Assembly: GCF_023078275.1 (NCBI RefSeq)
Contig: NC_062983.1
Span: forward strand, 14,501,001-14,565,000
DNA: 64,000 nucleotides
DNA from: Leguminivora glycinivorella
Lineage: Eukaryota > Arthropoda > Insecta > Lepidoptera > Tortricidae
Direction of reading: 5' to 3'
Shown: positions 46,396-55,965 of the stretch, piece after piece
Layout of the letters: each line of letters opens with the position of its first letter
Position numbering within the stretch: position 1 is the first letter of the stretch
Notes under the pieces: model-generated
The model's input: only the letters and a program-made list of their open reading frames with translations
Database searches by the model: none
What the model was told of the DNA's origin: nothing
Translations under genes and position numbers: made by a program

Positions 46396-46540
46396 GCATC
46401 GTGTATTTTCTGGTCGACCCCCTCCTGGGGGGAAGATCTTGGCCTTTCCATCTCACTTTGAGATTCTTGGCGGCGTTTTTTGCCGCCCGCTACTGCGGGC
46501 GCTTCTCTAGTTGCCTTCTAGGCGTGGCTTCTTCTTCTTC
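46396..46540 (-). mobile_element. Jockey A3: 145-bp 3' end only
   Basis: Flanked by a 12-bp duplication TGTGTGCAAATT (46384-46395 and 46541-46552). It matches the A2 3' UTR, including hairpin arms CGCCCGC/GCGGGCG (46484-46490, 46495-46501) and the CACGATGC end. A heavily 5'-truncated insertion at the same junction as A1 and D. Confidence 0.85.
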
Positions 46541-47820
46541 TGTGTGCAAATTTATGATTACGATTGTATTTATAGAAGCTATTTACCCCCACCACTCGTC
46601 CTCATATAGCCACGCCCCTAACTCTCAAATGTTATACCTATTCGATTTTGGGCCAATTGACACCATCGCATATATGTGTTACCATAGAATATATAATACT
46701 ACAAGTACAGAAGGCCCACTGCTTTGATGTTCACGAAATGCCGCCTTTTTAAATGCCTACAAAATCTAACAAAGAAACGAGCCGCACGTGCGCAGCGTCG
46801 GACGATAGGGTTGCCTATTGATTAAAACGAATTAATACTCGGATAAAAATAAATATACTATTATATTCAAGTCTTGGGTAGATAGGTACTTTCTAGGTAT
46901 ATATACAGTACCTATCTATTATATTATTGTTTAAGTCCCAACATCACAAGCCTTATTGAAATTTTCCGTGGGACTTAATCAATAGTAAGTCTGTGTAAGA
47001 TTGTCCTATTTTATTCGTGATATCCATTTAACTAAGCTTTATTAGCCATTCCACACGCGGACATCTCATATGAACCTTAAGAAAGACTCGCGACATAAAG
47101 TAACAATAGAAATTGCGAACGTGCGTTCCGCGGGAACGCGCGCCACTCCTGATTACTTGTACTTGTAGCGCGACGATAGAATCGCGGAAGTGAGCCGCCC
47201 CTGGTGTTACAGAAATACAGGCTAATCCCACTATCATAAAAAAAAGTTACTGAACTTATTAGTTTTATGGCGAAGGTTAGGCCATTAGGGTATTGTAGTA
47301 AAACTCCAGGTTGTATGTACAGAAGGGAATGAATTTTTATTTACAAAACGCTTGTTTATATACAATTTTGAATCAAGAGAGAAAGAGATAATATTTACAT
47401 GAAAGAAAGAGATAGAAAAGGGTATCCCGCGCATGCGCGCAGGGAACGGTGCGCCGGCGCGCCAGTGGCGCCTCTGCGCATGCGTGACAGATCGCGGGTC
47501 GCGAATAAAATAAAACCGATTGACCTCCGGGCGCGAATCCTGAGGACAGCCCCCCGGATCCACTCGCTCTGCTCGGACGCTACCTGCTGCTCCTGCTGAT
47601 CCTGCCGACTTTTCCTGAGGAAAAACTCTGCCGGATAGCGCCCGGCTCGCCGGAGGGGAATACCTGCACTCTACGCTGCCCTGCCGATCGCCCCGGCTCT
47701 AGACTTCACATTTCCTAGGCCCTGCTCAAACAGAATCACCTAGGAAGAAGTCTCAGAGCTAGGTGCCGAGCGGCAGCGATGCGTCGCACTGGACCCACCT
47801 CCTGACACCGACTGCGCCCG

Positions 47821-49959
47821 ATGGCCGACGAACGGCCGAAGCCCCCCCCCGACCCCGCGGTTCGGGCGGGTACTTCGAAATTAACAATTTCCGAAGTACC
47901 CACCACACCGACGGAGAAACCCGCGACCCCCCCCGTCCCCGCCGATGGGGTGGGTAGGTCGAAACGCGAGTTTCTCGACCTACCGACGGAAAAGATGCCG
48001 AAGGCAGCCGACCCCCCCGCCGCTGCGGGGAAGGACGACAGCCAACTTAGCAACTTTTCCGCTCCGACCAAGAACGACGACGCCAACAGCTCTACTGGCG
48101 CCGCCGTTGAAGACGAGATCGCCGCCCTCATCAACAACCTGGCCAACGCCACCGACGCCGCTACTGCTGCGGCCCTCTCCAGCCGCCCGCTCTCACCGAT
48201 CCCCGGAGAGGCCTCGCCCAGCGAGATATTAGTGCACACCCGTGAGCTAGTATCGAAACTGGCGGAGGCGGGTTACATGCCGTATCCATTTTTTAAATGG
48301 ATGGGCGCGTACCTGAGACTCCAGGCCTACTCTCTCGGGGAAACTACAGAGCTGAAGCCCGAAGACGAACCGCTGCGCCGCATCCTCGACGAGCTCCAGG
48401 CGCAGGACTTCTTCTCGTCCCCAACAGGGAAGAGGAAGCTACACGGCAGCCCCACAGCCAGGCAGGATCTGAAAAGGTCCTGCACCAACATCTCGCCGCC
48501 GACCGATCCCCGACTCCGTGCTCGACAGCAGCCAGACCCTGCGAAGTCGACCCAGGACCCCACAAAGGCCCCCACCGACACCGCCGCTCGCCCTGCAGCC
48601 CCCAGACCAGGGACTATGGGCTCATCAACCCCCGGCCACAGCTACGCGTCCACCGCAGCCCTCCCTTCGGGCTCCGGCACCCCAGACGGTGGCTCCACGA
48701 CCCTCGGCAGCAAGGCTGCCACTCAAAACCTAAAAAAAAATACACCGCACCAAAAAAAAAACGAAAGCACTAAAAAGAGCGATAGTGCAGTGCAGCCTTG
48801 CGGCGACGATATGGAGGGTAGTAAAAAAAACAAAAAACCCAAATACCCTCCCATCGTCGCCGAAATTCTCCCCGATTGGCCGAGGGTCCTGAGAGACATC
48901 GCGGACAAGCTCGGAGAATCTCCTTTCTCCAAACCAATGGGGGCAGGTGTCCGCTTCGAACCAGCGTCGGAGAAGGAGTACCGCCTGATCGACCACCACC
49001 TGACGGAGCTGCAAGAAGAGGCCATCAGACTAAATGCAGAAGCCAAAGCGAAGGGAGAACCCCCCGCCGCCACCGTCCCCCTCTTCCATGTCTACGGGCT
49101 GGAAGACGAGAAGAGATTCAAGGTGGCGATCAGGGGCCTCCCTACAAACACGCCGATTCCCGACCTGATGGACGACCTCGGGAAGAAAGGACACCCTGTA
49201 GAATACGCCAAGCAGATCAACGGGAGGGCGGGCCGCCCTGGCTGTATCTACTTCGTACAGCTAGCGGGACCAGCCCGGGACCACGCGCCAGCGATCTACG
49301 GGGTGACCGAACTTCTCCACATCCATGGAGTGAAGGTGGAGGCATGGAAGGGCAAGAAGGGGCCCAAACAATGCCACCACTGTCAAGGCTTCCGTCACTC
49401 CTCCCACGGATGCCACCGGGAACTCGCCTGCGTCCGCTGCGCTGAACCCCATCACGCACGCGAGTGCCCGCGCCCCAAATCAGAAAAGGGCACCTGCAAG
49501 AACTGCAGGGGCCCTCACCCAGCGAACAGTAAGGACTGCCCAGTCTACAAGCGAGAGCTGCGGAACACCAAGGCTGGGAGTACTGCCCTATCAGCCCCCA
49601 ACCCTAGCAGACCAGGCCCCACCACCAACGCCTCGATCCCCAAGCCCACGGTGGAAGAATCGGCGCCAGCAACTCTGATGGCGACGGCCAACCCCCCCAC
49701 CCAAAGGGGGGCACACAGATCGAGAGCGGAGATGAAGGAGCCAGGCCAGCCCAAGGCCAAACCAATCCCGCTAATGAACAAAAAGAAGAAGAAGAAAAAG
49801 GGAGCTCCAGCCCAACCCGCAGCAGCCCCTAACACCACCACTGCCGCCAACCTCCCGCCTGCCGCTGCCCCGGACCTGGCCGCCCTAGTGGCGCAGCTAG
49901 CCGCAGTCGCTCAGGCGCTCACAGCCGCCCTTCACTCTCAGCCCAGAGACCCTCAATAA
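47821..49959 (+). CDS. Jockey A2 ORF1: gag-like nucleic-acid-binding protein
   Basis: 712 aa from the first ATG after the 5' UTR. Residues 1-130 are Pro/Thr-rich. About 135-200 is a more structured conserved block (FFKWMGAYLRLQAYSLGE; ELQAQDFFSS). 230-335 is low complexity. About 420-510 is a PRE_C2HC-like domain known from Jockey/X-element ORF1 proteins. Zinc knuckles span C518-C531, C537-C549 and C559-C573. A Lys run (KKKKKK) and Ala/Pro-rich tail follow. It should bind element RNA and form the ribonucleoprotein. The stop (CAATAAG) lies inside the ORF2 reading frame. Confidence 0.9.
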   Translation: MADERPKPPPDPAVRAGTSKLTISEVPTTPTEKPATPPVPADGVGRSKREFLDLPTEKMPKAADPPAAAGKDDSQLSNFSAPTKNDDANSSTGAAVEDEIAALINNLANATDAATAAALSSRPLSPIPGEASPSEILVHTRELVSKLAEAGYMPYPFFKWMGAYLRLQAYSLGETTELKPEDEPLRRILDELQAQDFFSSPTGKRKLHGSPTARQDLKRSCTNISPPTDPRLRARQQPDPAKSTQDPTKAPTDTAARPAAPRPGTMGSSTPGHSYASTAALPSGSGTPDGGSTTLGSKAATQNLKKNTPHQKKNESTKKSDSAVQPCGDDMEGSKKNKKPKYPPIVAEILPDWPRVLRDIADKLGESPFSKPMGAGVRFEPASEKEYRLIDHHLTELQEEAIRLNAEAKAKGEPPAATVPLFHVYGLEDEKRFKVAIRGLPTNTPIPDLMDDLGKKGHPVEYAKQINGRAGRPGCIYFVQLAGPARDHAPAIYGVTELLHIHGVKVEAWKGKKGPKQCHHCQGFRHSSHGCHRELACVRCAEPHHARECPRPKSEKGTCKNCRGPHPANSKDCPVYKRELRNTKAGSTALSAPNPSRPGPTTNASIPKPTVEESAPATLMATANPPTQRGAHRSRAEMKEPGQPKAKPIPLMNKKKKKKKGAPAQPAAAPNTTTAANLPPAAAPDLAALVAQLAAVAQALTAALHSQPRDPQ

Positions 49960-49966
49960 GAAGAAA

Positions 49967-52663
49967 CTGAAAATCGTCTTCTGGAACGCGCAGGGGCTAA
50001 ATCAGAAGATGGAGCATCTACGTCGCTTCCTGGCATCACGCGACGTAGACATAATGCTCATTCAAGAAACGCTCCTGCGCCCCGACACCGCCCTGAAATG
50101 CCCCGGCTACTTCGTTTATAGGAAGGAGGAAGCCCTTCCCGACGGCAGAGCCTACAGGGGACTCGCAGTCATTATCCGAAGGTCCATCATCCACCAGCCG
50201 GTGGAACTCCAGCCCCTCGACTCCATGCAAGCGCTCGGAGTCGACATCAGAGTCTCGGGCCACGACCTTCGGATATACTCCATATATCGCCCCTGCGGAA
50301 GATCTGGCACCCTCACGCAAGACATCCGCCAACTACTCAGCCCCCTAATGCCGGTCATATTGGCGGGGGACTGGAATGCCAAGCACCCAGCCTGGAACTC
50401 GGCGCAGTACACCACCGAGGGAAGGGCTATATATAACGCCGCTGTGGATCACAACTTCGACGTCTTGGGACCCGGAGAGCCGACGCACTACGACGATCGG
50501 GGCGGGACCCCTGACGTCATAGACTTCGTGATCCACAAAAACATCACCACCAACATGGAGCTGGAGACACTGATTGACCTGCCGTCCGATCACCGACCAG
50601 TACTCCTCACCCTGGAGGAACTACCGGTCAAGGCGCTCTCCACCCGACCCAGAACGAAAATCTGCTGGGACACCTACCTGGAAGCCATCGAAGGAAGCAC
50701 CCGAATAATGGCGGTGTCCTCAGCAGAAGATGTCGAGACAGCCTCCGCCACCATCACCACCTGCATCAACGACGCGCTCAACAAGGCCTCGCACACCGTC
50801 CAGAGCGGAGGGAGACGCCCTCTCCTCCCGCGAAGGATCCAGGAGCTCATCAAGCGAAAGCACGAGACGAGACGCAGGTGGCAAACCACCAGATGCCCGA
50901 CAATAAAAGCAGAGCTGAATGACCTTGTCAGGAAGGTCAGAGAAGAGCTGATAAACTACGACTCCGAGAGGTGGGAGAACCACATTTCGTCAATAGAGGG
51001 GGATGTCCCCTCCATCCACCGCCTATGTCGACAACTGGGCACGACGAAAGACCCGGTTCGCCCCCTCACTGACTCCCGAGGCCAGCGCAGATACAAAGCC
51101 GAGGACAGGGCTCAGCTTTTCTCGGAGTGCCTGGTCGAGCAGTTCCGACCAAACCCCATCAAGAACCCAGAACACCACCACCAGATAGAGGAGCACTTGG
51201 AGAGGTTCCTGGAGCAGCCGCCAGAACATGAAGAAGACCCGGTCTTCTTTTCACCTGGCCAGGTTCAGCGCCTCCTCAGACGCTGCAACCCCAGAAAAGC
51301 CCCGGGCCCGGACCAGATCCCGAACGCAGCCCTAAGACACCTGCCGCTTAGATCCATAGTGGCAGTGACAGGGCTGTTCAACGGCATCCTGCGCACGGGC
51401 CACTACCCGACGGAGTGGAAACTTGGCCGGGTGATCATGATCCCAAAGAACGGAAAAAACCGAGGAAGACCGGAGAACTACAGGCCAATCACGCTGCTCA
51501 GCACCCTCTCCAAGGTGTTCGAGCGGCTCCTCCTGGGGAAGCTCCTACCTCACCTGGAGATTCGGCCGGAGCAGTACGGCTTCCGAAGCGGCCACAGCAC
51601 CACACTGCAACTCTCAAGGGTGATCCACTTCATGACGGACACGATGAACAAGCGCCACTACACTGCAGCCGTTTGCCTGGATATGGAAAAAGCCTTCGAC
51701 AGGGTATGGCACGAGGGGCTGCTATACAAAATGTTGAAGACCCAGGTCCCCCGGCGAATCGTCAGGGTGATAGCATCATTTCTGACGGACCGCCGGTTCC
51801 ATGTCCAGGTAGAAGACGCCATCTCCGGAGAACGCTCGATCCTGGCGGGCGTGCCACAGGGCAGTGTCCTGTCTCCGACCTGCTACTCCATCTACACCGA
51901 CGACCTCCCAGTCACCGGGGATGTCAAGCTCGGCCTCTACGCGGACGATGCGGCACTCTTCGCTGCATCGGTGAACGCAAAACACGCAGCCAAGAAACTT
52001 CAGAGATCCCTAGACGAGCTCCCCGACTGGCTGGCCAGGTGGAGGTTATCGGTGAACGTCGGGAAGACGCAAGCCCTCCTAACCGGCAACACTCAGCTCC
52101 CGCCGCCTCTTCGCCTCCTGGGAGAAGAAATCAAATGGAGTCCGAAGGTGAAATACCTGGGCGTCACCATAGATAGAGGACTCACCATGAAGCCCCACGT
52201 GGACGAGGTGGTTCGTCGAGCCAAGATGGCAAGAACCCTACTCCGTCCGATCTTCACCAGCAGACTCCCACGCCGCACAAAGCTGGGGGTCTACAAGACC
52301 TATGTCCGATCCCGCCTGACGTACGCAGCTCCAGCCTGGTACGCTCTGGCGTCTGAAACCAACAGAAAGAGACTGCGTGCGCAGGAGAACCAGGCTCTCC
52401 GCACCATTGTCAAGGCCCCCCGCTACGTGCGCAACAACTCCATCCAAGAGGGACTCAAGTGGAGAAACCTGGACGCCTTCGTCACCACCCTCACGGATAG
52501 GATGTTCCACCGAGCCGACCACTCATCACACATCCACCTTCAGGGCATAGCGCCGCTCCACGCGCGCCCACCAGACAGCCGCGGTAGATACCGCCAGCTA
52601 CCCAGGTCTCTGATGTCCAAGGACGACGAAGAGGAGGCATCGTCGCTCCACCCGCGTCAATAA
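49967..52663 (+). CDS. Jockey A2 ORF2: endonuclease-reverse transcriptase
   Basis: The frame is open from 49901 (after a TAG at 49898) to 52663. The first ATG is at 50009 (884 codons from there), but the essential KIVFWNAQG motif lies upstream of it at 49970-49996, so the real start is not that ATG. I place it at the CTG 49967, 7 nt past the ORF1 stop, as an inference. Motifs: LIQETLL, GDWNAKH and PSDHRPVLL (endonuclease); YRPITLLSTLSKVFERLLL, CLDMEKAFDRVWH, GVPQGSVLSP and YADDAALF (RT); APLHARPPD near the end. No frame breaks. Confidence 0.85.
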   Translation: MKIVFWNAQGLNQKMEHLRRFLASRDVDIMLIQETLLRPDTALKCPGYFVYRKEEALPDGRAYRGLAVIIRRSIIHQPVELQPLDSMQALGVDIRVSGHDLRIYSIYRPCGRSGTLTQDIRQLLSPLMPVILAGDWNAKHPAWNSAQYTTEGRAIYNAAVDHNFDVLGPGEPTHYDDRGGTPDVIDFVIHKNITTNMELETLIDLPSDHRPVLLTLEELPVKALSTRPRTKICWDTYLEAIEGSTRIMAVSSAEDVETASATITTCINDALNKASHTVQSGGRRPLLPRRIQELIKRKHETRRRWQTTRCPTIKAELNDLVRKVREELINYDSERWENHISSIEGDVPSIHRLCRQLGTTKDPVRPLTDSRGQRRYKAEDRAQLFSECLVEQFRPNPIKNPEHHHQIEEHLERFLEQPPEHEEDPVFFSPGQVQRLLRRCNPRKAPGPDQIPNAALRHLPLRSIVAVTGLFNGILRTGHYPTEWKLGRVIMIPKNGKNRGRPENYRPITLLSTLSKVFERLLLGKLLPHLEIRPEQYGFRSGHSTTLQLSRVIHFMTDTMNKRHYTAAVCLDMEKAFDRVWHEGLLYKMLKTQVPRRIVRVIASFLTDRRFHVQVEDAISGERSILAGVPQGSVLSPTCYSIYTDDLPVTGDVKLGLYADDAALFAASVNAKHAAKKLQRSLDELPDWLARWRLSVNVGKTQALLTGNTQLPPPLRLLGEEIKWSPKVKYLGVTIDRGLTMKPHVDEVVRRAKMARTLLRPIFTSRLPRRTKLGVYKTYVRSRLTYAAPAWYALASETNRKRLRAQENQALRTIVKAPRYVRNNSIQEGLKWRNLDAFVTTLTDRMFHRADHSSHIHLQGIAPLHARPPDSRGRYRQLPRSLMSKDDEEEASSLHPRQ

Positions 52664-52709
52664 AACAATATTGACTAAAATCACCACGCCTAGATGGCAA
52701 CCAGCGAAG

Positions 52710-52793
52710 CGCCCGCAGTAGCGGGCGGCAAAACAACGCCGCCAAAAATCACAAAGAGTGATGGAAAGGCCTAGTTCTTCCCCCAGAGTGGGG
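52710..52793 (+). promoter_or_regulatory. 3' UTR stem-loop set of Jockey A2
   Basis: CGCCCGC/GCGGGCG (52710-52716, 52721-52727), ATCAC/GTGAT (52748-52752, 52758-52762) and CCCCA/TGGGG (52781-52785, 52789-52793). Counterparts in A1, A3, B, C and D use different bases but still pair. This is the likely template site recognised by the element's own RT. Confidence 0.6.
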
Positions 52794-54534
52794 TCGACAT
52801 GAAAACACGATGCGCGAATCCTTTTCGCCGCCGGCTGCCGTGGAGTGCGCATCGCGTCGTCGCGCGCCGTGCCTCGCTCCGCTGCGTGTTTCTCCGCTGA
52901 AGATGAAGACACGACGAGGATGCTGCAGGCTCCGATGAATGTCTTGTCCTTGTCAGGACGATGATAAACTGTCCTTTTCAGGGCAATCCAAAAAATGCTC
53001 TTCTCAGAGCAACTTCAAAACTGTTCTTCTCAGAGCAAACTTCAATGTTTCACAATCGATAACTAACATCACTGTTCTTGTCAGAACAGTACTGTTTCAA
53101 GGACTGCACTACACATGTCAATCTATGTATATGTATATTATGTGTATCCCCACAGTTTTATTATAGTTTTGAAGGAAGTTTCTTGTTTTCAACTTCCGAT
53201 GCAAAACCGACGGAGTGTTATATAATAATAACTTTTAGGCTTGACAAGTCTGTCTGCCTACCTGTGGCAATGAATAACTATTAATAATAACTAAATTATG
53301 CAACTTTCCCTTTTTATCTCGCCCAATAGCATCGCGTTATCGCTGCAAGCTACGCCCCCACCCGTTATCAACAGTGGAGGTAATCTGCGCTTGCACATTC
53401 TTCTGATAACAAAATAATAATAAGAAGCTACCTGCCAAATATCAAAGTAATTGCACTAATACTTATAAAATACCCGCGCATATATAATACTCAAAAGATA
53501 TACCAAATAATCGCTCCTAAAGGAAAAAAAAGTGCGTCCCCCCCTCTAACTTTTGAACCATATGTTTAAAAAATATGAAAAAAATCACAAAAGTAGAACT
53601 TTATAAAGAATTTCTAGGAAAATTGTTTTGAACTTGATATTTAGGTTCATTATTCTAAGTAGATATTTCCATTGAAAGTAGTATTTTGATAAAGATTCGC
53701 ATGACAACTATCTCGATCAAATCCCAAATATCGTCACTACTTTGAAAAAATCTAGTATCTCACGCTGCTCCTGAAAGTTAAAACGCAGTAAGCCTATATG
53801 CATTCCATACATACTTACTACAATTTTCTTTTCATTGTATCTTCGTCTATACAAGTTTTTTTAAAAGTAGTGGCGATATGTGCCATTTTAACGTTTTGAG
53901 GTACTTATATTCTAATTGTTTTGATTTTAATTGTCATCTAAGGGACTATCTACACACAGGCGAGGCGACGCACGTCGTAAGACGCGGAACGGACGCCAGC
54001 GACGCGCCGCCCGAGTGTAATTTAAAAAAAACCGCGTCTTACGACGTGCGTCGCCTGAGTGTGGGTTGCCGCTTATGGGTCGGTAAGGACAGGAGTTGGA
54101 TAAATTACAAAAATAATAAAAGCATTTACCTGTTTTAAAATTTTTTTAATAGCAAGATTCACAATTAACATACCTCACATAATTATGTATCTGGGGGCAC
54201 GGGAGTGTACTGAACTGTACCCTATTATTTAGGAAACTATTACCTACCCTAAATGATTCCCTCCAAACAAACAGTCAGCTAGTTTAGTCTTAATGTTAAA
54301 ATAAACCTTATAATATTTAAATAAAACAATACAAGGGCCGTCCATGTCACACTATTTATATGAGCGATAGGGATGCACTGATGCGATAAATTTTATCGAA
54401 CTAAATAGTGAAGAACTAAACAGGTGAAGATTTAAGAGATTGAATCAAAAAAATATGTAAATGAAACATAGTTTATTCACTAAATAATAAAATCATCCTT
54501 AACTATTAACTTTACATCCTATACTAATTACAAC

Positions 54535-55574
54535 TTAAAAATAAAGCGAGACGATGTCTTCTTCCGTCGCCCAAAAGTCGAACTGACTCAAGGAGACCCG
54601 TGCACCTGCAGTTGCATCTATAGTACCAAAATTGGCCACCTCAGCCAGGTTTTCATTCTTCGCACTTGGCTCCACAATGCTGCAGTATACTGGAGACGGC
54701 GCAGAATCCAAAGATGAACATCCAACGCCTTCGGGGAAATGTGGTGAAAGATGTTCCTCCACACAAGCCAACGGGAAAGCATAGGACTCTTCTTGGCGTG
54801 TCTGTAGCTGGGATTGCTGGGAACCCGTGTCCGGTGCAGAAGCGCGCCGAACTAGTCGTGGCAGCACTCGCTGACATGTCGAAACCGGCACAGGCTCCTG
54901 AGATGGACTTGTCGAGACCCGCTTGCTGGGAGGACTCGGCCAGCCACAATCAGCAACTTTTCTCTTCGTTGGACATGTCCTCTTAGGCTCTGTTTCCGTC
55001 GGAAAACAGTACTCCAACATTTCTACTGTGGAAGAAAAAAACATGAGAACAATGCTAAGTGAAAACACTAAGTTTAGTAAACTATTTCATTAGCGGGGCA
55101 ACTTACTTTCAGATTCCAGGTCCTCATTGGCTTTCCGCAGTCTCTCAGCGTCCCAGTATTTGTCGCGCTTCATCGACTTTTGTAGAAGCGTCGAGACCTC
55201 CGCTAGCAGGTCCGGAACAGACAACTGAAACAAACACAAGAATTATTAGAAAATCAAAAATACAAAAAAAAAATAAGACAACAAAAAACAAATAGACACT
55301 TACAGTACTCTGCACACCGTCCTCTTTCGCCAAATTTTCTAGAGCTTCGTTCATAGCAGCTCTTCTCTCCTTCTCATACGACGCATTGAGAGCTCGTTTT
55401 TCATACTGTAACAAATATAGAAAATCACATTAAGTATAATATATACACATATTAATAAAGATTAAAAATAAAATAGTGAAAACTTACTAAAGTAAGAGAA
55501 ACTCGACCTCTTCCTGCGGGTCTTCCCCGCTTACGGGGCACTGTGTTACGCGTTTGAATTATATCAGAAGACAT
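54535..55574 (-). CDS. AT-hook / bHLH-zipper-like factor, copy 10
   Basis: Exons 55574-55488, 55405-55304, 55224-55107 and 55025-54535, intact. Product as copy 8 (Thr, Asp 58). Near promoter undisturbed (TATA 55678-55671). Confidence 0.75.
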
Positions 55575-55965
55575 TTTTCAAAGAAATTGAACTATCGATT
55601 ATGATCTGCAACTGAAACTGTCTGTCTGACACGTCAGAGAGAAATGTGTGCAAATTTATGATTACGATTGTATTTATAGAAGCTATTTACCCCCACCACT
55701 CGTCCTCATATAGCCACGCCCCTAACTCTCAAATGTTATACCTATTCGATTTTGGGCCAATTGACACCATCGCATATATGTGTTACCATAGAATATATAA
55801 TACTACAAGTACAGAAGGCCCACTGCTTTGATGTTCACGAAATGCCGCCTTTTTAAATGCCTACAAAATCTAACAAAGAAACGAGCCGCACGTGCGCAGC
55901 GTCGGACGATAGGGTTGCCTATTGATTAAAACGAATTAATACTCGGATAAAAATAAATATACTAT

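Larger units (their letters stand above)
47542..52811 (+). mobile_element. Complete Jockey-type non-LTR retrotransposon A2
   Basis: 5,270 bp flanked by an 11-bp duplication GCGCGAATCCT (47531-47541 and 52812-52822). It has a 279-bp 5' UTR, intact ORF1 and ORF2, and a 148-bp 3' UTR with stem-loops ending GAAAACACGAT, without a poly(A) tail. Nothing visibly broken, so it may be recently active. Confidence 0.95.
44492..53750. repeat. Array unit U9 with Jockey A3 fragment and complete Jockey A2
   Basis: 9,259 bp; about 3.82 kb without insertions. Like U7 it is occupied at both Jockey hotspots, but by different elements. Gene-free DNA 46553-47530 and 52823-53750 is ordinary unit sequence. Confidence 0.95.

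Noticed and set aside
46383..46727. 114-codon ORF across element A3
   Set aside because: Chance fusion of antisense A3 sequence with promoter DNA.
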